Assembly: GCF_900302475.1 (NCBI RefSeq)
Contig: NZ_OMOQ01000002.1
Coordinates: 493,501 to 557,500, forward strand
DNA length: 64,000 nt
Reading direction: 5' to 3'
DNA from: Defluviimonas aquaemixtae
GTDB lineage: Bacteria > Pseudomonadota > Alphaproteobacteria > Rhodobacterales > Rhodobacteraceae
Positions 29,876-39,727 of this stretch are shown one piece after another; the first letter of the stretch is position 1, and every line of letters begins with the position of its first letter. The translations under genes were made by a program, and so were the position numbers. The notes beneath the pieces were generated by a model. It had not been told where the DNA came from. It saw only the letters and a program-made list of their open reading frames with translations, and did not search any database.

Positions 29876-30682
29876 ATGATGCACGGAAGCATCAACGTAA
29901 CGGGGGCCGAGGCCCCCTTCTACCTCCCGCAAGGCGATGAGTGCGGACTATTCCAGGCGGCCAGCGACAAATGCCTCCCGGTCCTGCTGAAGGGGCCGAC
30001 GGGCTGCGGAAAGACACGGTTCGTCGCGCACATGGCGGCGCGGCTGGGCCGGCCGCTCTACACGGTGGCCTGTCATGACGACCTGTCCGCCGCCGACTTG
30101 ATCGGGCGTTACCTCCTGAAAGGAGGAGAGACGCAGTGGGTCGACGGACCTTTGACGCGGGCCGTGCGGGAAGGCGCGATCTGCTATCTCGACGAGGTGG
30201 TTGAGGCGCGCAAGGACGTGACCGTTGTTCTTCACCCGCTGACGGACGACCGGCGCATCCTGCCGATAGACCGGACCGGCGAGGAGTTGTCGGCACCTCC
30301 CGATTTCATGCTCGTTGCTTCCTACAATCCCGGTTATCAGAATATTCTGAAGACTTTGAAGCCGTCGACGCGCCAGCGTTTCATCAGTCTAGAGTTCCGG
30401 TTCCCGCGGGCCGAGCATGAAGTCCCCGTCGTGGCGCGCGAAAGCGGACTTTCGGAGGAACGCGTCGCGCCGCTCGTGCGTCTTGCCAACAAGCTTCGCG
30501 CACTGAAGGGCCAGGATCTGGAAGAGGGAGTTTCGACCCGGCTCGTAGTCTATGCCGCCACGCTGATCGCGGGTGGCATGTCCACGGATCGCGCGATCCT
30601 CGCGGCCATGATCGAGCCGCTCACCGATGACCCCGACACGAAAGGCGGGCTCCTCGATCTGGTCACGGCTGTATTCGGGTGA
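29876..30682 (+). CDS. norQ: NorQ, MoxR-type AAA+ ATPase
   Basis: 268 residues. Walker A is GPTGCGKT, Walker B ICYLDEV, and the [23 protein letters not shown] stretch covers sensor 1 and the arginine finger of the CbbQ/NirQ/NorQ branch. With NorD it inserts the non-heme iron (FeB) into NorB. I take the ATG at 29876, just after the norB stop, in front of which GAGTGAGG serves as a ribosome site. Its stop overlaps the norD GTG. Confidence 0.93.
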   Translation: MMHGSINVTGAEAPFYLPQGDECGLFQAASDKCLPVLLKGPTGCGKTRFVAHMAARLGRPLYTVACHDDLSAADLIGRYLLKGGETQWVDGPLTRAVREGAICYLDEVVEARKDVTVVLHPLTDDRRILPIDRTGEELSAPPDFMLVASYNPGYQNILKTLKPSTRQRFISLEFRFPRAEHEVPVVARESGLSEERVAPLVRLANKLRALKGQDLEEGVSTRLVVYAATLIAGGMSTDRAILAAMIEPLTDDPDTKGGLLDLVTAVFG

Positions 30683-32655
30683 GGCCGGCCGTGGCGCAGA
30701 TCGACATCGAGCCATGGGAACCCGAGGAAACGATCGGGAAACTGTGGCACGCCTATGCCAGCCGTCTCGACGCGCCGAGCGTCCACGAGGGAGCACGTGT
30801 CGGCCTTTCCGAAGTCGGGGGGCGGCTGGCAGTTTTGTTCCGCGGTCTCGGCGGCAACCCGGCGGTAGAACTTCGCGCCGTGGCCGAGGAGCAAAGCACC
30901 CATCGGCTGTCCCTCAGCCGCCGTCTGGGGACGCCCGCCGAGCGCGCGCCGCGAGCGAGTTTCGACGGCGAAGTCCTACGCCTGCCCGAAAGCCTTGCCG
31001 TCTTCCCCGCTCGCGCAGCAAACGCCGCGCTCTATCTCTGGCTTGCCGCCGCGGCGGCCCATGCCGGCGTGCCGCAGGCTGAATGCGATCCGCTCCGCGC
31101 CGACCTAGCCGCGCTGATCGCGGCGCGCCGGATGACGAAGGCGACGCTGGAAGCAGCCCCGGGGTACCAGACCTTGCATGACGATCTCGCGCGGCTTCAT
31201 CTCGGCCTCCGGCGCGTTCCGCAGCTTCCTGCGATGGAAGCCGAGGTCGAGGCTCTCGTGCGCCACGAACTCGGCGACCCGGCGCCGCTTCCCTTTGGGG
31301 CGGCTGCGCTTTCCGTGCGGCTGGAAACCGGCGATATTGCGGGTCTGCGCGCAACTCGCGGCTACCGGACGTTTCAGCCTGTGCCGCTTTGGCCGATGCT
31401 GCGCTGCATCGAGTCCTCCGAACCATCGGCGGCTGAGGAAACCGAGCGGACGGACGCGCGAACCGACGAAGCCAACATCGCGCGCAGTCACCGCGCCCGC
31501 CGCCGCGCCGCCGACCAAGCAGAACGCGCCGACAGCTTCATCTTGCATAAGTTCGAGGCGATCCTGAGCTGGGCGGAGTTCATTAACCTCAACCGTCGGG
31601 TCGAGGACGACGATACCGATAGCGCGAAGAAGGCGGCGGAGGACACGGACGAAATCGGGCTCGGCCAGATCTCGAAGGCACCGGCGAGCCGGCTCAAGTT
31701 GCATCTCGACCTTGCGCCCGAGGACGCCGCGCGCGAAGCGCTGTCGGGCAAGCTGACCTATCCCGAATGGGATGCGCGAAGCGCCGCATACCTGCCCGAT
31801 CACGTACGCGTCCTGACGTCGCGGGCCGAACCTGCGCCCGAGGTCGGGTGCATCGGCTTCCGCGACGATCCCCGCGCCGCCGCGCGCATCCGCTCCGTCC
31901 GCCGCCAGTTCGAGGCATTGCGCCCCGGACGGGTGACCACGACCGGCCATGTGGACGGAGACGAGGTCGATACCGAACGCGCCATCAGGGCGCATACAGA
32001 GCTTCTCGCGACGGGCCGAGGCAGCGACCGTGTCTGGCGCCAGAGCCGTCCGTTGCGCCGCGATCTCGCCGTGTCGATTCTCCTCGACATCTCGCGATCG
32101 ACCGAGGCGGCCGTGCCCGGGCACGGTCACGAAGGGCGCAGCGTCATCGAAATCGAATGCGAAGCGCTCGCCGCGCTTGCCTGGGGGCTGGATGCCTGCG
32201 GCGACGATTTCTCGATCCACGCGTTCTCGAGCCTGAAGCGTGACCGCGTCTTCGTGCAATCGGCCAAGGACTTCGGTGAACCGATGTCCGCATCCGTGGA
32301 GGCGCGGATCGCCGGTCTGAAGCCCGGTTTCTACACGCGTCTCGGTGCCGCCGTTCGCCACACTTCGGCGCAACTCTCGACCCAATCGTGCAAGCGCCGT
32401 CTGCTTCTGGTGATCACAGACGGCAAGCCTAACGACCTCGATCACTACGAGGGCCGCCACGGGATCGAAGACAGCCGGCGCTCCGTGATGGAGGCGCGGC
32501 GTGCGGGTCACGCCGTCTTCGGCATCACAGTAGACCGTGACGGCAAGTCGTGGTTCCCGCGTCTTTTCGGGCAGGGCGGCTTCGCGCTCATCCCCGCGCC
32601 AGAGCATTTGACGCGCGCGCTTCCAGACATCTACCGACAGCTCGTCGGGGCATGA
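30679..32655 (+). CDS. norD: NorD, VWA-domain assembly factor of nitric oxide reductase
   Basis: 658 residues. The N-terminal two-thirds are helical and specific to NorD/CbbO proteins. The C-terminal von Willebrand A domain begins near residue 460 with the MIDAS motif D-I-S-R-S-T and continues with [16 protein letters not shown]. NorD works with the ATPase NorQ to load FeB in NorB. The start is a GTG overlapping the norQ stop (GTGA); a second GTG at 30691 is possible. Its end overlaps norE by four bases. Confidence 0.93.
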   Translation: MRPAVAQIDIEPWEPEETIGKLWHAYASRLDAPSVHEGARVGLSEVGGRLAVLFRGLGGNPAVELRAVAEEQSTHRLSLSRRLGTPAERAPRASFDGEVLRLPESLAVFPARAANAALYLWLAAAAAHAGVPQAECDPLRADLAALIAARRMTKATLEAAPGYQTLHDDLARLHLGLRRVPQLPAMEAEVEALVRHELGDPAPLPFGAAALSVRLETGDIAGLRATRGYRTFQPVPLWPMLRCIESSEPSAAEETERTDARTDEANIARSHRARRRAADQAERADSFILHKFEAILSWAEFINLNRRVEDDDTDSAKKAAEDTDEIGLGQISKAPASRLKLHLDLAPEDAAREALSGKLTYPEWDARSAAYLPDHVRVLTSRAEPAPEVGCIGFRDDPRAAARIRSVRRQFEALRPGRVTTTGHVDGDEVDTERAIRAHTELLATGRGSDRVWRQSRPLRRDLAVSILLDISRSTEAAVPGHGHEGRSVIEIECEALAALAWGLDACGDDFSIHAFSSLKRDRVFVQSAKDFGEPMSASVEARIAGLKPGFYTRLGAAVRHTSAQLSTQSCKRRLLLVITDGKPNDLDHYEGRHGIEDSRRSVMEARRAGHAVFGITVDRDGKSWFPRLFGQGGFALIPAPEHLTRALPDIYRQLVGA

Positions 32656-33221
32656 CGCGAGCAGCTTCAGATCGAATTGCCAACCCGCCGGGCGACGAGT
32701 TGCCTGGCGAGTTGATGATCTGGGTTCTCATCGTGTCCGAACTTCTGGTCTTCGGCGCGGGGCTCGCTGCCTTCCTCGCGGTGCGCGTGACGGACCCAGA
32801 GGGCTTCGCGGCGGCACAGTCGCACCTGCACCGCGCCGCCGCCGGTGTGAACACGCTGATCCTCGTCACATCCGGCTGGCTTGCCGCTCTCGCGACCCGC
32901 GCGGCCGCTAAAGGCCGGGTGTTGCAGGCGCGCTGGCTTCTATCGGGTGCGGCGCTTCTGGGTATCGTCTTTCTGGCGGTCAAGGCGACGGAATTCGCCG
33001 ACCTGTCGGCCAAGGGCATCACCACCGATACACATGCCTTCTTCACCTTCTCATACCTGCTCACTGGATTTCATGCCGCGCATGTCGCGGCCGGGATCGT
33101 TCTTCTGACCTATGTGACGTTCCGACCGCGCCCGGACACGACGGAGACCGTCGCCGCGTTCTGGCACATGGTCGATCTCGTCTGGATGATGCTGCTTCCG
33201 GTCATCTACCTGGTGTCATGA
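32652..33221 (+). CDS. norE: NorE, cytochrome c oxidase subunit III-like protein
   Basis: 189 residues with about five membrane helices, related to oxidase subunit III: PGELMIWVLIVSELLVFGAG, KATEFADLSAKGI, TGFHAAHVAAGIVLL and the terminal WHMVDLVWMMLLPVIYL. NorE and NorF are accessory proteins that raise NO reductase activity in Paracoccus. The ATG at 32652 overlaps the norD stop (ATGA), and norF overlaps its end in the same way. Confidence 0.92.
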   Translation: MTRAASDRIANPPGDELPGELMIWVLIVSELLVFGAGLAAFLAVRVTDPEGFAAAQSHLHRAAAGVNTLILVTSGWLAALATRAAAKGRVLQARWLLSGAALLGIVFLAVKATEFADLSAKGITTDTHAFFTFSYLLTGFHAAHVAAGIVLLTYVTFRPRPDTTETVAAFWHMVDLVWMMLLPVIYLVS

Positions 33222-33499
33222 GCTCCGCACGCCATACCGCCGCACCAACACGTGCATGGATGTGGCTTTTAGGCCTGTCGGCGTTCGCGACGCTTCTTTC
33301 GCTGGCGCGAAGCGACTTTCCCGGCGGATGGGCCATCGATGCGGCCAACCTCGCAATTCTCGCCATTGGCTGGGCAAAGGCGCGGGTGATCCTGTGGCAC
33401 TATCTGGGGCTGGCCGGTACCGGTTTGTGGCGGCAGGGGTTCGACTTTGCCGTCACCGCCTACACGCTGCTTCTGATGGCACTGACCGTCCTCGGCTGA
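33218..33499 (+). CDS. norF: NorF, small membrane accessory protein
   Basis: 93 residues with three predicted membrane helices (about 14-30, 38-54 and 74-92) and the family segment WAKARVILWHYLGL. It is the last gene of the norCBQDEF operon, coupled to norE by an ATGA overlap. It ends 6 bp before the stop of the convergent regulator gene. It is related to the subunit IV-like proteins that accompany NorE. Confidence 0.88.
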   Translation: MSSARHTAAPTRAWMWLLGLSAFATLLSLARSDFPGGWAIDAANLAILAIGWAKARVILWHYLGLAGTGLWRQGFDFAVTAYTLLLMALTVLG

Positions 33500-33505
33500 A
33501 CACGC

Positions 33506-34204
33506 CTAGCGGCTCCAGGCTGCGGCAGGATCCTCTTCCGCGAATCTGCGCAGCGCGCCTAGATCTTCAATAAGCGCGTGGTTGTGACGGATAGTGACGC
33601 CTTGGTCGCGCAGCCGGACGAAGGCGCGGCTGAGGCTTTCGGGTTTCATGCCAAGACGACCAGCGATCAACACCTTGTCGTATGGCAACACGACTTCGCA
33701 CGCACCCCCCGGGCAGGGTGCCAGTTCCATCAGAAACTCGGCGACGCGCTGGGCGCCCGTTTGCGCTTTGAGCGCCTCGATCTGCTCGACGAGGCTGTGA
33801 AGGTGCACGTAGGTCGCCGCGAGCATCGAAAGCGCAATTTCGGGGTTGCCCCGGATGATCCTGAGGAACGCTTCCGCCTCGATCCGGATCAGCTTGCAGT
33901 CAGTGACAGCTTCCGCCGCGACCGGATACGTGCGATTTTGAAACGCCACCGCCTCGCCGAAACTGCGACCGCGCGTGAAGACCCCGACGACAGCCTCGGC
34001 CCCGCTGGGCGCGATACGGTACAGCTTCACCCAGCCCTCAGCGACGATGTAGATTGCGTTGGCCTGCTCACCCTGTAGAAAGATGGTGGCGCCCCGATCG
34101 AATTCGCGTAGCCGGGCAGAAGCCAGCACGTTGTCAACGATGGCGTCCGGCGCGGCGGACAGCAGGACGCAGCCGCGGGCAATGTCGATATGTTCGCGAT
34201 TCAC
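33506..34204 (-). CDS. nnrR: Crp/Fnr regulator of the NNR/DNR type (nitric-oxide responsive)
   Basis: 232 residues. The N-terminal cyclic-nucleotide-binding-like beta roll (about 20-120) lacks the cysteine cluster of FNR, so it does not hold a 4Fe-4S centre; this fits the DNR/NNR group, which senses NO through heme. The long dimer helix is 125-155. The helix-turn-helix (about 174-198) has E189-x-x-S192-R193, the residues that read TTGA half-sites. It should bind the twin boxes ahead of nirS and norC. No such box is seen ahead of the gene itself. Dnr would be an equally valid name. Confidence 0.85.
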   Translation of the reverse strand: MNREHIDIARGCVLLSAAPDAIVDNVLASARLREFDRGATIFLQGEQANAIYIVAEGWVKLYRIAPSGAEAVVGVFTRGRSFGEAVAFQNRTYPVAAEAVTDCKLIRIEAEAFLRIIRGNPEIALSMLAATYVHLHSLVEQIEALKAQTGAQRVAEFLMELAPCPGGACEVVLPYDKVLIAGRLGMKPESLSRAFVRLRDQGVTIRHNHALIEDLGALRRFAEEDPAAAWSR

Positions 34205-34284
34205 CTCCGGCTCCCCCTCGTTTCATATCTCAGTGCCACATCGGTCGGTGCGGAGCTAGCCCAGACGTTCTCTCCATTCGCGGA

Positions 34285-34602
34285 TCAACCGCGCGCGGAC
34301 CGGCGCGACCCCGGCGTCCGCGACATGAAGCCAGGCGGCCGCTTGGCGACCCAGGCGATGAACCTTGCGAGCCGTGGATGGGCGCGCAGGGCCTCGATCG
34401 TCGCATAGCTGCGCGCGAGTTCTGCTTCGCTTAGCGCCGCATGGACCTCTGCGTGGCAGATCTGGTGCAACAGAACCGTCTGCCCACTCTTCCCGCCGCG
34501 CAGACGCGGCACGAGGTGGTGGCGGCTCTGCGGCACGTCCACTGGAATTGCGCGGCGGCACAGCGGGCAGATCAGATCGCGGTCTTCGTATCGTTCGGAC
34601 AC
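34285..34602 (-). CDS. HNH-motif protein
   Basis: 105 residues from a GTG at 34600-34602. The N-terminal pair CPLC and a later ICHAEVH, around SRHHLVPRLRGGK, form an HNH/treble-clef zinc fold (His-His, Asn replaced by Gln/Leu region, His). Small Rhodobacterales proteins of this kind are annotated as HNH endonucleases. The active-site asparagine is not evident, since VLLHQICHAE lies where TVLLHQxCHNxIH is usual, so nuclease activity is uncertain. It is divergent from the MscS gene with only 59 bp between, and no strong ribosome site is visible. Confidence 0.7.
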   Translation of the reverse strand: MSERYEDRDLICPLCRRAIPVDVPQSRHHLVPRLRGGKSGQTVLLHQICHAEVHAALSEAELARSYATIEALRAHPRLARFIAWVAKRPPGFMSRTPGSRRSARG

Positions 34603-34661
34603 TTGAGTCGAACCCGGTTTGTTGTCACAGGTTGAACGGGCAATCCGAAAGGCGCAAGGGC

Positions 34662-35975
34662 ATGGAAGGACAGCCGGAAATCGTCGCGAGGGCACTCGGC
34701 TTTCTCGATCAGGGATGGGCGCTGGCGCTCGACTGGGTGAAAAGTCCTGCGGCATGGTCGCAGTTTGCCATTCTCGTCGTGTCATGGCTTGTCGCGGTCG
34801 TCGTCGCGCGTAAGCTCGGCCGCCGGATACAAGCGCTCGTTGCCCCGGCAAAGGAGGCGCGTGGCCCCTTCGCAATTCTGCGCCGCTTTTTCCTGCGGTT
34901 CCTGCCGCTTCTTCTGCCGCTTCTCGCCTATGGCTTTACAGCGGTCGGTGAAAGCGTCACGCGCTCGGTCTTCGGCTCGGGCGCGGTCATCGCCTTCGGC
35001 AAGCGAGTGTTCCTGTTCATCGCCGCGCGGGTGCTCGTGCGGCGCGTGATAAGCGACCCGTTCCTCAAGCTGCTCGGCCGCTACGTGCTGATCCCGGTTG
35101 CCGCGCTCTATGTTCTCGACCTGACGGATGAAGCGGCGGAGTGGCTGGAAGGTCTGACGGTCCAGCTGGGCAATATCAGCTTCTCGATGATGGCGCTCAT
35201 TCGCGGCGCGATCGCAGGCAGCCTTCTCTTCTGGCTGGGGTCGTGGTCGAACCAGCGGAGCGCCAGCTACATCAAGGCGCAGGAGGAGTTAAGACCGGCG
35301 ACACGGGAACTGGCCGCGAAGGCGGCCGAACTCGTTATCTTCGGCATCGCCTTCCTGCTTCTCCTGAACATCATGGGGATCGATCTGACGACGGTCGCCG
35401 TGCTGGGCGGCGCGCTGGGTGTGGGCATCGGCCTCGGCCTTCAGCAGATCGCGGCAAACTTCATCTCGGGCATCATTCTCTTGATCGAGGGGCAGACGAC
35501 TGTTGGCGACTACGTCGAACTTGACGGCGGCGAAGCTGGGACAATCGTCAAGATGACGGCGCGGGCCTGCGTGCTCGAGACCTTCGACGGCAGGTGGATT
35601 GTAGTGCCGAACGAGCATTTCATCACGACGCGGGTCGTAAACTACTCCGACCAGGGCAGCGCCAACCGCTATGAGATCGAGTTCTCGGTCAGCTACGACA
35701 CGGACATCAACAGGGTGCCCGAAATCATAAACCCTGCTGTGTCGGCGCTGCCATTCGTATTGGAAATGCCCGAGGGGCCGGACTGCGAGCTGAAGGGTTT
35801 CGGCGAATCCGGCATCAATTTCGCCGTAGAGTACTGGGTGCACGGCATCGACGACGGTCGCAACAAGTATGCGAGTCACGTGCTTTTCGCGGTCTGGAAC
35901 GCGCTGAAGACGGCGGGGATCGAAATTCCCTATCCGCACCGTGTCGTGGAGATCAAAGGCGGTGTGCCGACGTGA
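34662..35975 (+). CDS. MscS-family mechanosensitive channel
   Basis: 437 residues. Four or five N-terminal helices precede the pore helix, whose glycine/alanine-rich pattern AVLGGALGVGIGLGLQQIA is diagnostic of MscS TM3, followed by FISGIILLIEG and the beta domain VGDYVELDGGEAGTIV. A C-terminal vestibule domain ends near AGIEIPYPHRVVEIKG. The protein opens under membrane tension to release osmolytes. The ATG at 34662 follows GGCGCAAGGGC. The last four bases overlap the next gene's GTG start, so the two are coupled. Confidence 0.92.
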   Translation: MEGQPEIVARALGFLDQGWALALDWVKSPAAWSQFAILVVSWLVAVVVARKLGRRIQALVAPAKEARGPFAILRRFFLRFLPLLLPLLAYGFTAVGESVTRSVFGSGAVIAFGKRVFLFIAARVLVRRVISDPFLKLLGRYVLIPVAALYVLDLTDEAAEWLEGLTVQLGNISFSMMALIRGAIAGSLLFWLGSWSNQRSASYIKAQEELRPATRELAAKAAELVIFGIAFLLLLNIMGIDLTTVAVLGGALGVGIGLGLQQIAANFISGIILLIEGQTTVGDYVELDGGEAGTIVKMTARACVLETFDGRWIVVPNEHFITTRVVNYSDQGSANRYEIEFSVSYDTDINRVPEIINPAVSALPFVLEMPEGPDCELKGFGESGINFAVEYWVHGIDDGRNKYASHVLFAVWNALKTAGIEIPYPHRVVEIKGGVPT

Positions 35976-37150
35976 TCGACGCGCTGGTGATCGGCGCCGG
36001 ACCGGCGGGCCTCATGGCCGCCGAAGCGCTTGTCGCCGCCGGGCGGAGCGTGGTGGTTTGCGAGGCGAAGCCAAGCCCGGCGCGGAAGTTCCTGATGGCA
36101 GGTAAGTCGGGGCTGAACCTGACCAAGGAGGAGCCATTCAAGGCATTTGTCGGCCGCTATGACGCCGACTGGCTGCGCCCGATGCTGGAGGCGTTCGGGC
36201 CCAAGGAGGTGACGGACTGGGCCAGGGGGCTCGGGCAGGAGGTCTTCACCGGCTCCACAGGTCGGGTCTTCCCAGAGGCGATGAAGGCCTCTCCGCTTCT
36301 GCGCGCCTGGCTCGGGCGACTCGCCGCGTCGGGGGTGCATCTGCGAATCCGCTGGCGATGGCTGGGTTTCGAAAATGGCGGCCTCGCCTTCGACACGCCC
36401 GGCGGACGGCAGGTCCTCAACCCCGCCGTGACCATTCTCGCGTTGGGCGGTGCAAGCTGGGCTAGGCTCGGTTCGGACGCAGCGTGGGTGCCAAGACTAG
36501 CGGAAAAGAGTGTCGCGATCGCAACGTTCAAGCCGGCAAACGTGGGGTTCCGTGTCGATTGGTCGGCGCATATGACCCGCTATTTCGGCCAGCCGGTAAA
36601 AGGAGCTGCTCTGATTGCCGGACACCAGGAGGAACGTGGGGAGTTCGTGATATCGATCAATGGACTCGAGGGCGGCGGACTCTATGCTGTGTCGCGCGCG
36701 GTCAGGGAAGGCGCGGAATTGCGGCTCGACCTGCTGCCTGACCGCAGTGAGGAAGAACTTGCAGCGCAGCTTTCAACAGGGCCTGGAAAGGTTTCAGTGA
36801 CGAACTGGTTCAGAAAGGCGCTGAGGCTTGACCCGGTGCGGATCGCGCTGTTGCAGGAGTGGGGCCGTCCGTTGCCGCGAGGAAACGCGCTCGCACGACT
36901 TGTCAAGGCGCTGCCCGTGCCGCATCAGGGCCCGCGACCGATCGACGAGGCGATATCTGTCGCCGGAGGTATACGCCGCGATGCGCTGACAGGTGGGCTG
37001 GAACTCAAGGCGCTGCCGGGTGTCTTTGCCTGTGGCGAAATGCTGGATTGGGAGGCACCCACCGGGGGCTATCTCTTGACCGCATGCCTTGCGACGGGGC
37101 AATGGGCGGGTCGGGCGGCATCGGCGGATATACGCGAGCGAACCGCCTGA
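35972..37150 (+). CDS. HI0933/TIGR03862-family flavoprotein
   Basis: 392 residues. The N-terminal FAD-binding motif is ALVIGAGPAGLMAAEAL, followed by the family signature KFLMAGKSGLNLTKEEP and a C-terminal FACGEMLDWEAPTGGYLL that closes the FAD site. These proteins, related to YhiN, are predicted NAD(P)/FAD oxidoreductases without an assigned substrate. Translation starts at a GTG overlapping the mscS stop. Confidence 0.85.
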   Translation: MIDALVIGAGPAGLMAAEALVAAGRSVVVCEAKPSPARKFLMAGKSGLNLTKEEPFKAFVGRYDADWLRPMLEAFGPKEVTDWARGLGQEVFTGSTGRVFPEAMKASPLLRAWLGRLAASGVHLRIRWRWLGFENGGLAFDTPGGRQVLNPAVTILALGGASWARLGSDAAWVPRLAEKSVAIATFKPANVGFRVDWSAHMTRYFGQPVKGAALIAGHQEERGEFVISINGLEGGGLYAVSRAVREGAELRLDLLPDRSEEELAAQLSTGPGKVSVTNWFRKALRLDPVRIALLQEWGRPLPRGNALARLVKALPVPHQGPRPIDEAISVAGGIRRDALTGGLELKALPGVFACGEMLDWEAPTGGYLLTACLATGQWAGRAASADIRERTA

Positions 37151-37225
37151 GTGCGGCGGGAACCTACCCGGCCGATCCGGCGTTGGATAGGATCGGGAAC
37201 CATAACCCAGACCCAGGAGGGTGAC

Positions 37226-37489
37226 ATGAAAAGATTGATGTTTGTCGCGCCGATCGTGCTCGCCGCTGCCGCCTGCCAGACGCAGGAACAGCGCTCCGCA
37301 GGAACCGGCGCGCTTGCCGGCGCCGCGATCGGAGCGGCCGTTTCGGATGACGGCGACCGCGTCGAGGGCGCTCTGATGGGCGGCGCGGCGGGCGCGATCG
37401 TCGGCGGACTGATCGGGCAAGCGCAGAAGCCTGGCGACTGCGTCTATCAGGATCGCTACGGCAACCGCTACGTGGCGGCCTGCCCTTAA
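37226..37489 (+). CDS. Glycine-zipper lipoprotein
   Basis: 87 residues. A lipobox (LAAAAC17) marks it for the outer membrane or periplasmic lipid anchoring. The mature part has a glycine-zipper helix pair (GTGALAGAAIGAAV and GALMGGAAGAIVGGLIG), as in SlyB/OsmB/YMGG-type small lipoproteins, and a C-terminal DCVYQDRYGNRYVAAC with two cysteines. The ATG follows CAGGAGGGTGAC. A role in envelope stress is plausible but not shown. Confidence 0.82.
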   Translation: MKRLMFVAPIVLAAAACQTQEQRSAGTGALAGAAIGAAVSDDGDRVEGALMGGAAGAIVGGLIGQAQKPGDCVYQDRYGNRYVAACP

Positions 37490-37498
37490 GCAAAGCGC

Positions 37499-38092
37499 CT
37501 ATTTCCATTGCGACATCACCCGGCTGTAGGCCGGGCGGCGTCGCATCCGGTCAAGATACTCAGTCAGCCGATGCTCGGTGATTGGAAACTTTGCGCCAAG
37601 CGCCCAATTGCCGCAATGGGTGAGGATTATATCGGGCACTGTCATCATTTCACCCATGATGAACGGACCCTCGCCCATGCGGTGGACAAGCGTCTTTTGG
37701 CTGCGCTCGAACTCCCACCGCAATGTGTTCTTGATTGCGGCGTGGCGAAGCTCCTCGGGTAGGACGAAGCTGTGCCGGGCGGCCATCCAGAGCGCGGCGT
37801 CAAACTCATCAAGAAGGAATTGGGTGAGACTGTCCTGGCGCGCGCGCTCCAGCGTTCCGGCTGGGTGCGTCAGTTGGCCGTGCTTGTCTGCGAGGTACTG
37901 GATGATCGCCGTCGAATCGGTGATTGGTGTCCCATCCTCGATCAGAACTGGAACCTTGCCAGCGGGATTGAAGGCCGTGACCCCTTCGGAACGCGGGGGC
38001 GCGGCGACATGATCGTAGGCTTGACCAAGCTCTTCGAGCATCCAGAGAACCCGCGCCGCACGGCTTTTGGCGGTCCCGATGACGGTGTACAT
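37499..38092 (-). CDS. Glutathione S-transferase family protein
   Basis: 197 residues. The N-terminal thioredoxin-like domain has MYTVIGTAKSRAARVLWML, NPAGKVPVL (cis-proline) and DSTAIIQYLADKHG, which binds the glutathione gamma-glutamyl group. The all-alpha C-terminal domain ends with LDRMRRRPAY. The likely catalytic residue is the serine in KSRAARV. The ATG at 38092 is used; the longer TTG reading lacks support. The substrate is unknown. Confidence 0.88.
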   Translation of the reverse strand: MYTVIGTAKSRAARVLWMLEELGQAYDHVAAPPRSEGVTAFNPAGKVPVLIEDGTPITDSTAIIQYLADKHGQLTHPAGTLERARQDSLTQFLLDEFDAALWMAARHSFVLPEELRHAAIKNTLRWEFERSQKTLVHRMGEGPFIMGEMMTVPDIILTHCGNWALGAKFPITEHRLTEYLDRMRRRPAYSRVMSQWK

Positions 38093-38210
38093 ACGGTTTC
38101 TCCCGAACCTGCCCGATATGGAGCCATGAGGGCGCAACGGGCGCAAGCGCCGATAGGCATGTTTCCGCCCCGTGTTGACGCGGCCCTCTAAGTGAAGCTC
38201 AGCGAATGGG

Positions 38211-39233
38211 TCAGTGCCGATTTAGCATCGCCAGCCTGATCAGCGCACGCTCCATTACGGCCATTGCCGGCGCGCGCGACGCCGAGCGTAGCTTCAGGTC
38301 GGTATCTGTTAGGATTGACAGCGCGGTTTCCAGGCGCTGCATCCCCCACGACTGTGCCTGCCGCAGCATCCGCTCGCGACGCGGCCCGAAGATGGGCGGA
38401 CGCATGCGTGCGATCCCCTCGGCTGCTCCGCCCGGTGCCGAGGCGGCAGCGTGGAGTGCGCGGAAATGACGCGTAGCCGCTATCGATAGCGAGACCGGCG
38501 TGATGCCCTGCCCTTCGAGGCGCCGCACGAGCGGGCTCACATCCGGCGTCCGCGCCTCGGCGACGGTGTGGAGAACGTCGTCAAGCTCGGCCTCGATCGT
38601 GGCCGGTGCGCAGGCGGCCACGTCTTCGGACGACAGAGGTGCCGCATCGCCGAGCTTGTAGAGCGCCACCTTCTCAAGCGTCTGTCGAAAGTCGCCAGGA
38701 TCAAGCTCGCGGGCGAGCGTATGCAGATCGGTCATCGCATCGCGACTGATCTCCTTGAGCCCCGCGCGCACCAATTCTGCCTCGATATCTTCGCGCGACG
38801 GCGGGTCGTCGTAGATGCCTGCGGCGTAGGCGTTGGCGTGGCCCTCGAAAGTCCTCCGGAGCGCGGAGGACTTGTTGAGACTGCCTGCCGTGACGACGAG
38901 CATCGCGTCCCCGGCGCTCCAATCCGCAAGAGCGTCCTTCAGAACAGTGGCCAGCGTGTCTGTCGCATCTTCGACGAAGACCACCCGAGGTCCCGGGAAA
39001 AACCCCTGTGCCCTGAGCGCGTCGCCGACAAGGGCAGGATCCTTGCGCAGATCGGAGGCGGCGATCCGAGTCAGCCGCATCTCGGCCTCGCCTTCGGGAC
39101 CGATGAGCGCAGCGATGACCTCCTGCCGCTTCAGCGCGACTCGCATGGGATCGGCGCCGTAGATCAAGAGCCCGGCGCGGTCAGGTTCTGGCCGGGCGAA
39201 GAAACGATTGGCGGCAGCCCCCGACAGCCTCAT
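38211..39233 (-). CDS. holA: DNA polymerase III delta subunit
   Basis: 340 residues. HolA opens the beta sliding clamp within the clamp loader. The N-terminal domain with LLIYGADPMRVALKRQEVIAAL, the RVVFVEDATD segment and the helical C-terminal collar domain (ISIAATRHFRALH-like) match the family; as in other delta subunits the Walker A motif is degenerate. The ATG at 39231-39233 overlaps the lptE stop (ATGA), giving the common leuS-lptE-holA arrangement. Confidence 0.93.
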   Translation of the reverse strand: MRLSGAAANRFFARPEPDRAGLLIYGADPMRVALKRQEVIAALIGPEGEAEMRLTRIAASDLRKDPALVGDALRAQGFFPGPRVVFVEDATDTLATVLKDALADWSAGDAMLVVTAGSLNKSSALRRTFEGHANAYAAGIYDDPPSREDIEAELVRAGLKEISRDAMTDLHTLARELDPGDFRQTLEKVALYKLGDAAPLSSEDVAACAPATIEAELDDVLHTVAEARTPDVSPLVRRLEGQGITPVSLSIAATRHFRALHAAASAPGGAAEGIARMRPPIFGPRRERMLRQAQSWGMQRLETALSILTDTDLKLRSASRAPAMAVMERALIRLAMLNRH

Positions 39234-39727
39234 CGACGGTTCCACTCCGCCGACGTGGCAATCAACTCGGTTAACATCCGGTCGGCGAGCAGCCGCATCA
39301 GCCGCGTGCGGGCGTCCGCTTCGCCAGCGGCTGTGGCCACCGAGGTACCCACGGCCGAATAGGACGTGAATGACGCCACCTCACCGGCGCTCAGCACAGA
39401 ATCAGTGGCTATGTCATGCAGCCTGTAGGACACATTCCCAAGCAGCTGGTAGCGCGTGATCACGCTTTCGGGTGTGATCGCCTGACTCTCGACCTTGGTA
39501 TTCACGTCATAGGACAGCCGGAACCGCGGGCTTCCCGGGCGACCGAGACGTTCCTCGAGACGCTCGACCAAATCGAAGTCATCCTTGTCGGCCGGATCGT
39601 CCACTCTGACTTGATCGAGCAGGCCGGAAGCAGGACCGCCCGGCGCGTAGGCGGGCTCGAACCCGCAGCCCGCGAGCAAGAGCGCCAGTAGCCCGGCAAG
39701 AAATGTGCGACGGTCAGATGACGACAT
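39230..39727 (-). CDS. lptE: LPS-assembly lipoprotein LptE
   Basis: 165 residues with a lipobox LAG-C21 and a twin-arginine-like start DRRTFLAG. The mature part carries the two-layer alpha/beta LptE pattern ([32 protein letters not shown]). LptE plugs the LptD barrel in the outer membrane and presents lipopolysaccharide. It overlaps the end of leuS by 14 bp and the start of holA by 4 bp. Confidence 0.93.
   Translation of the reverse strand: MSSSDRRTFLAGLLALLLAGCGFEPAYAPGGPASGLLDQVRVDDPADKDDFDLVERLEERLGRPGSPRFRLSYDVNTKVESQAITPESVITRYQLLGNVSYRLHDIATDSVLSAGEVASFTSYSAVGTSVATAAGEADARTRLMRLLADRMLTELIATSAEWNRR

Noticed and set aside
31105..32607. 500-codon open frame antisense to norD
   Set aside because: The sense strand carries the NorD VWA domain and overlaps norQ and norE neatly; the antisense product is Arg/Asp-rich with no motifs.
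34205..34284. Search for an NNR box ahead of the Crp/Fnr gene (autoregulation)
   Set aside because: No TTGAC-N4-GTTAA or close variant is visible in the short upstream region.
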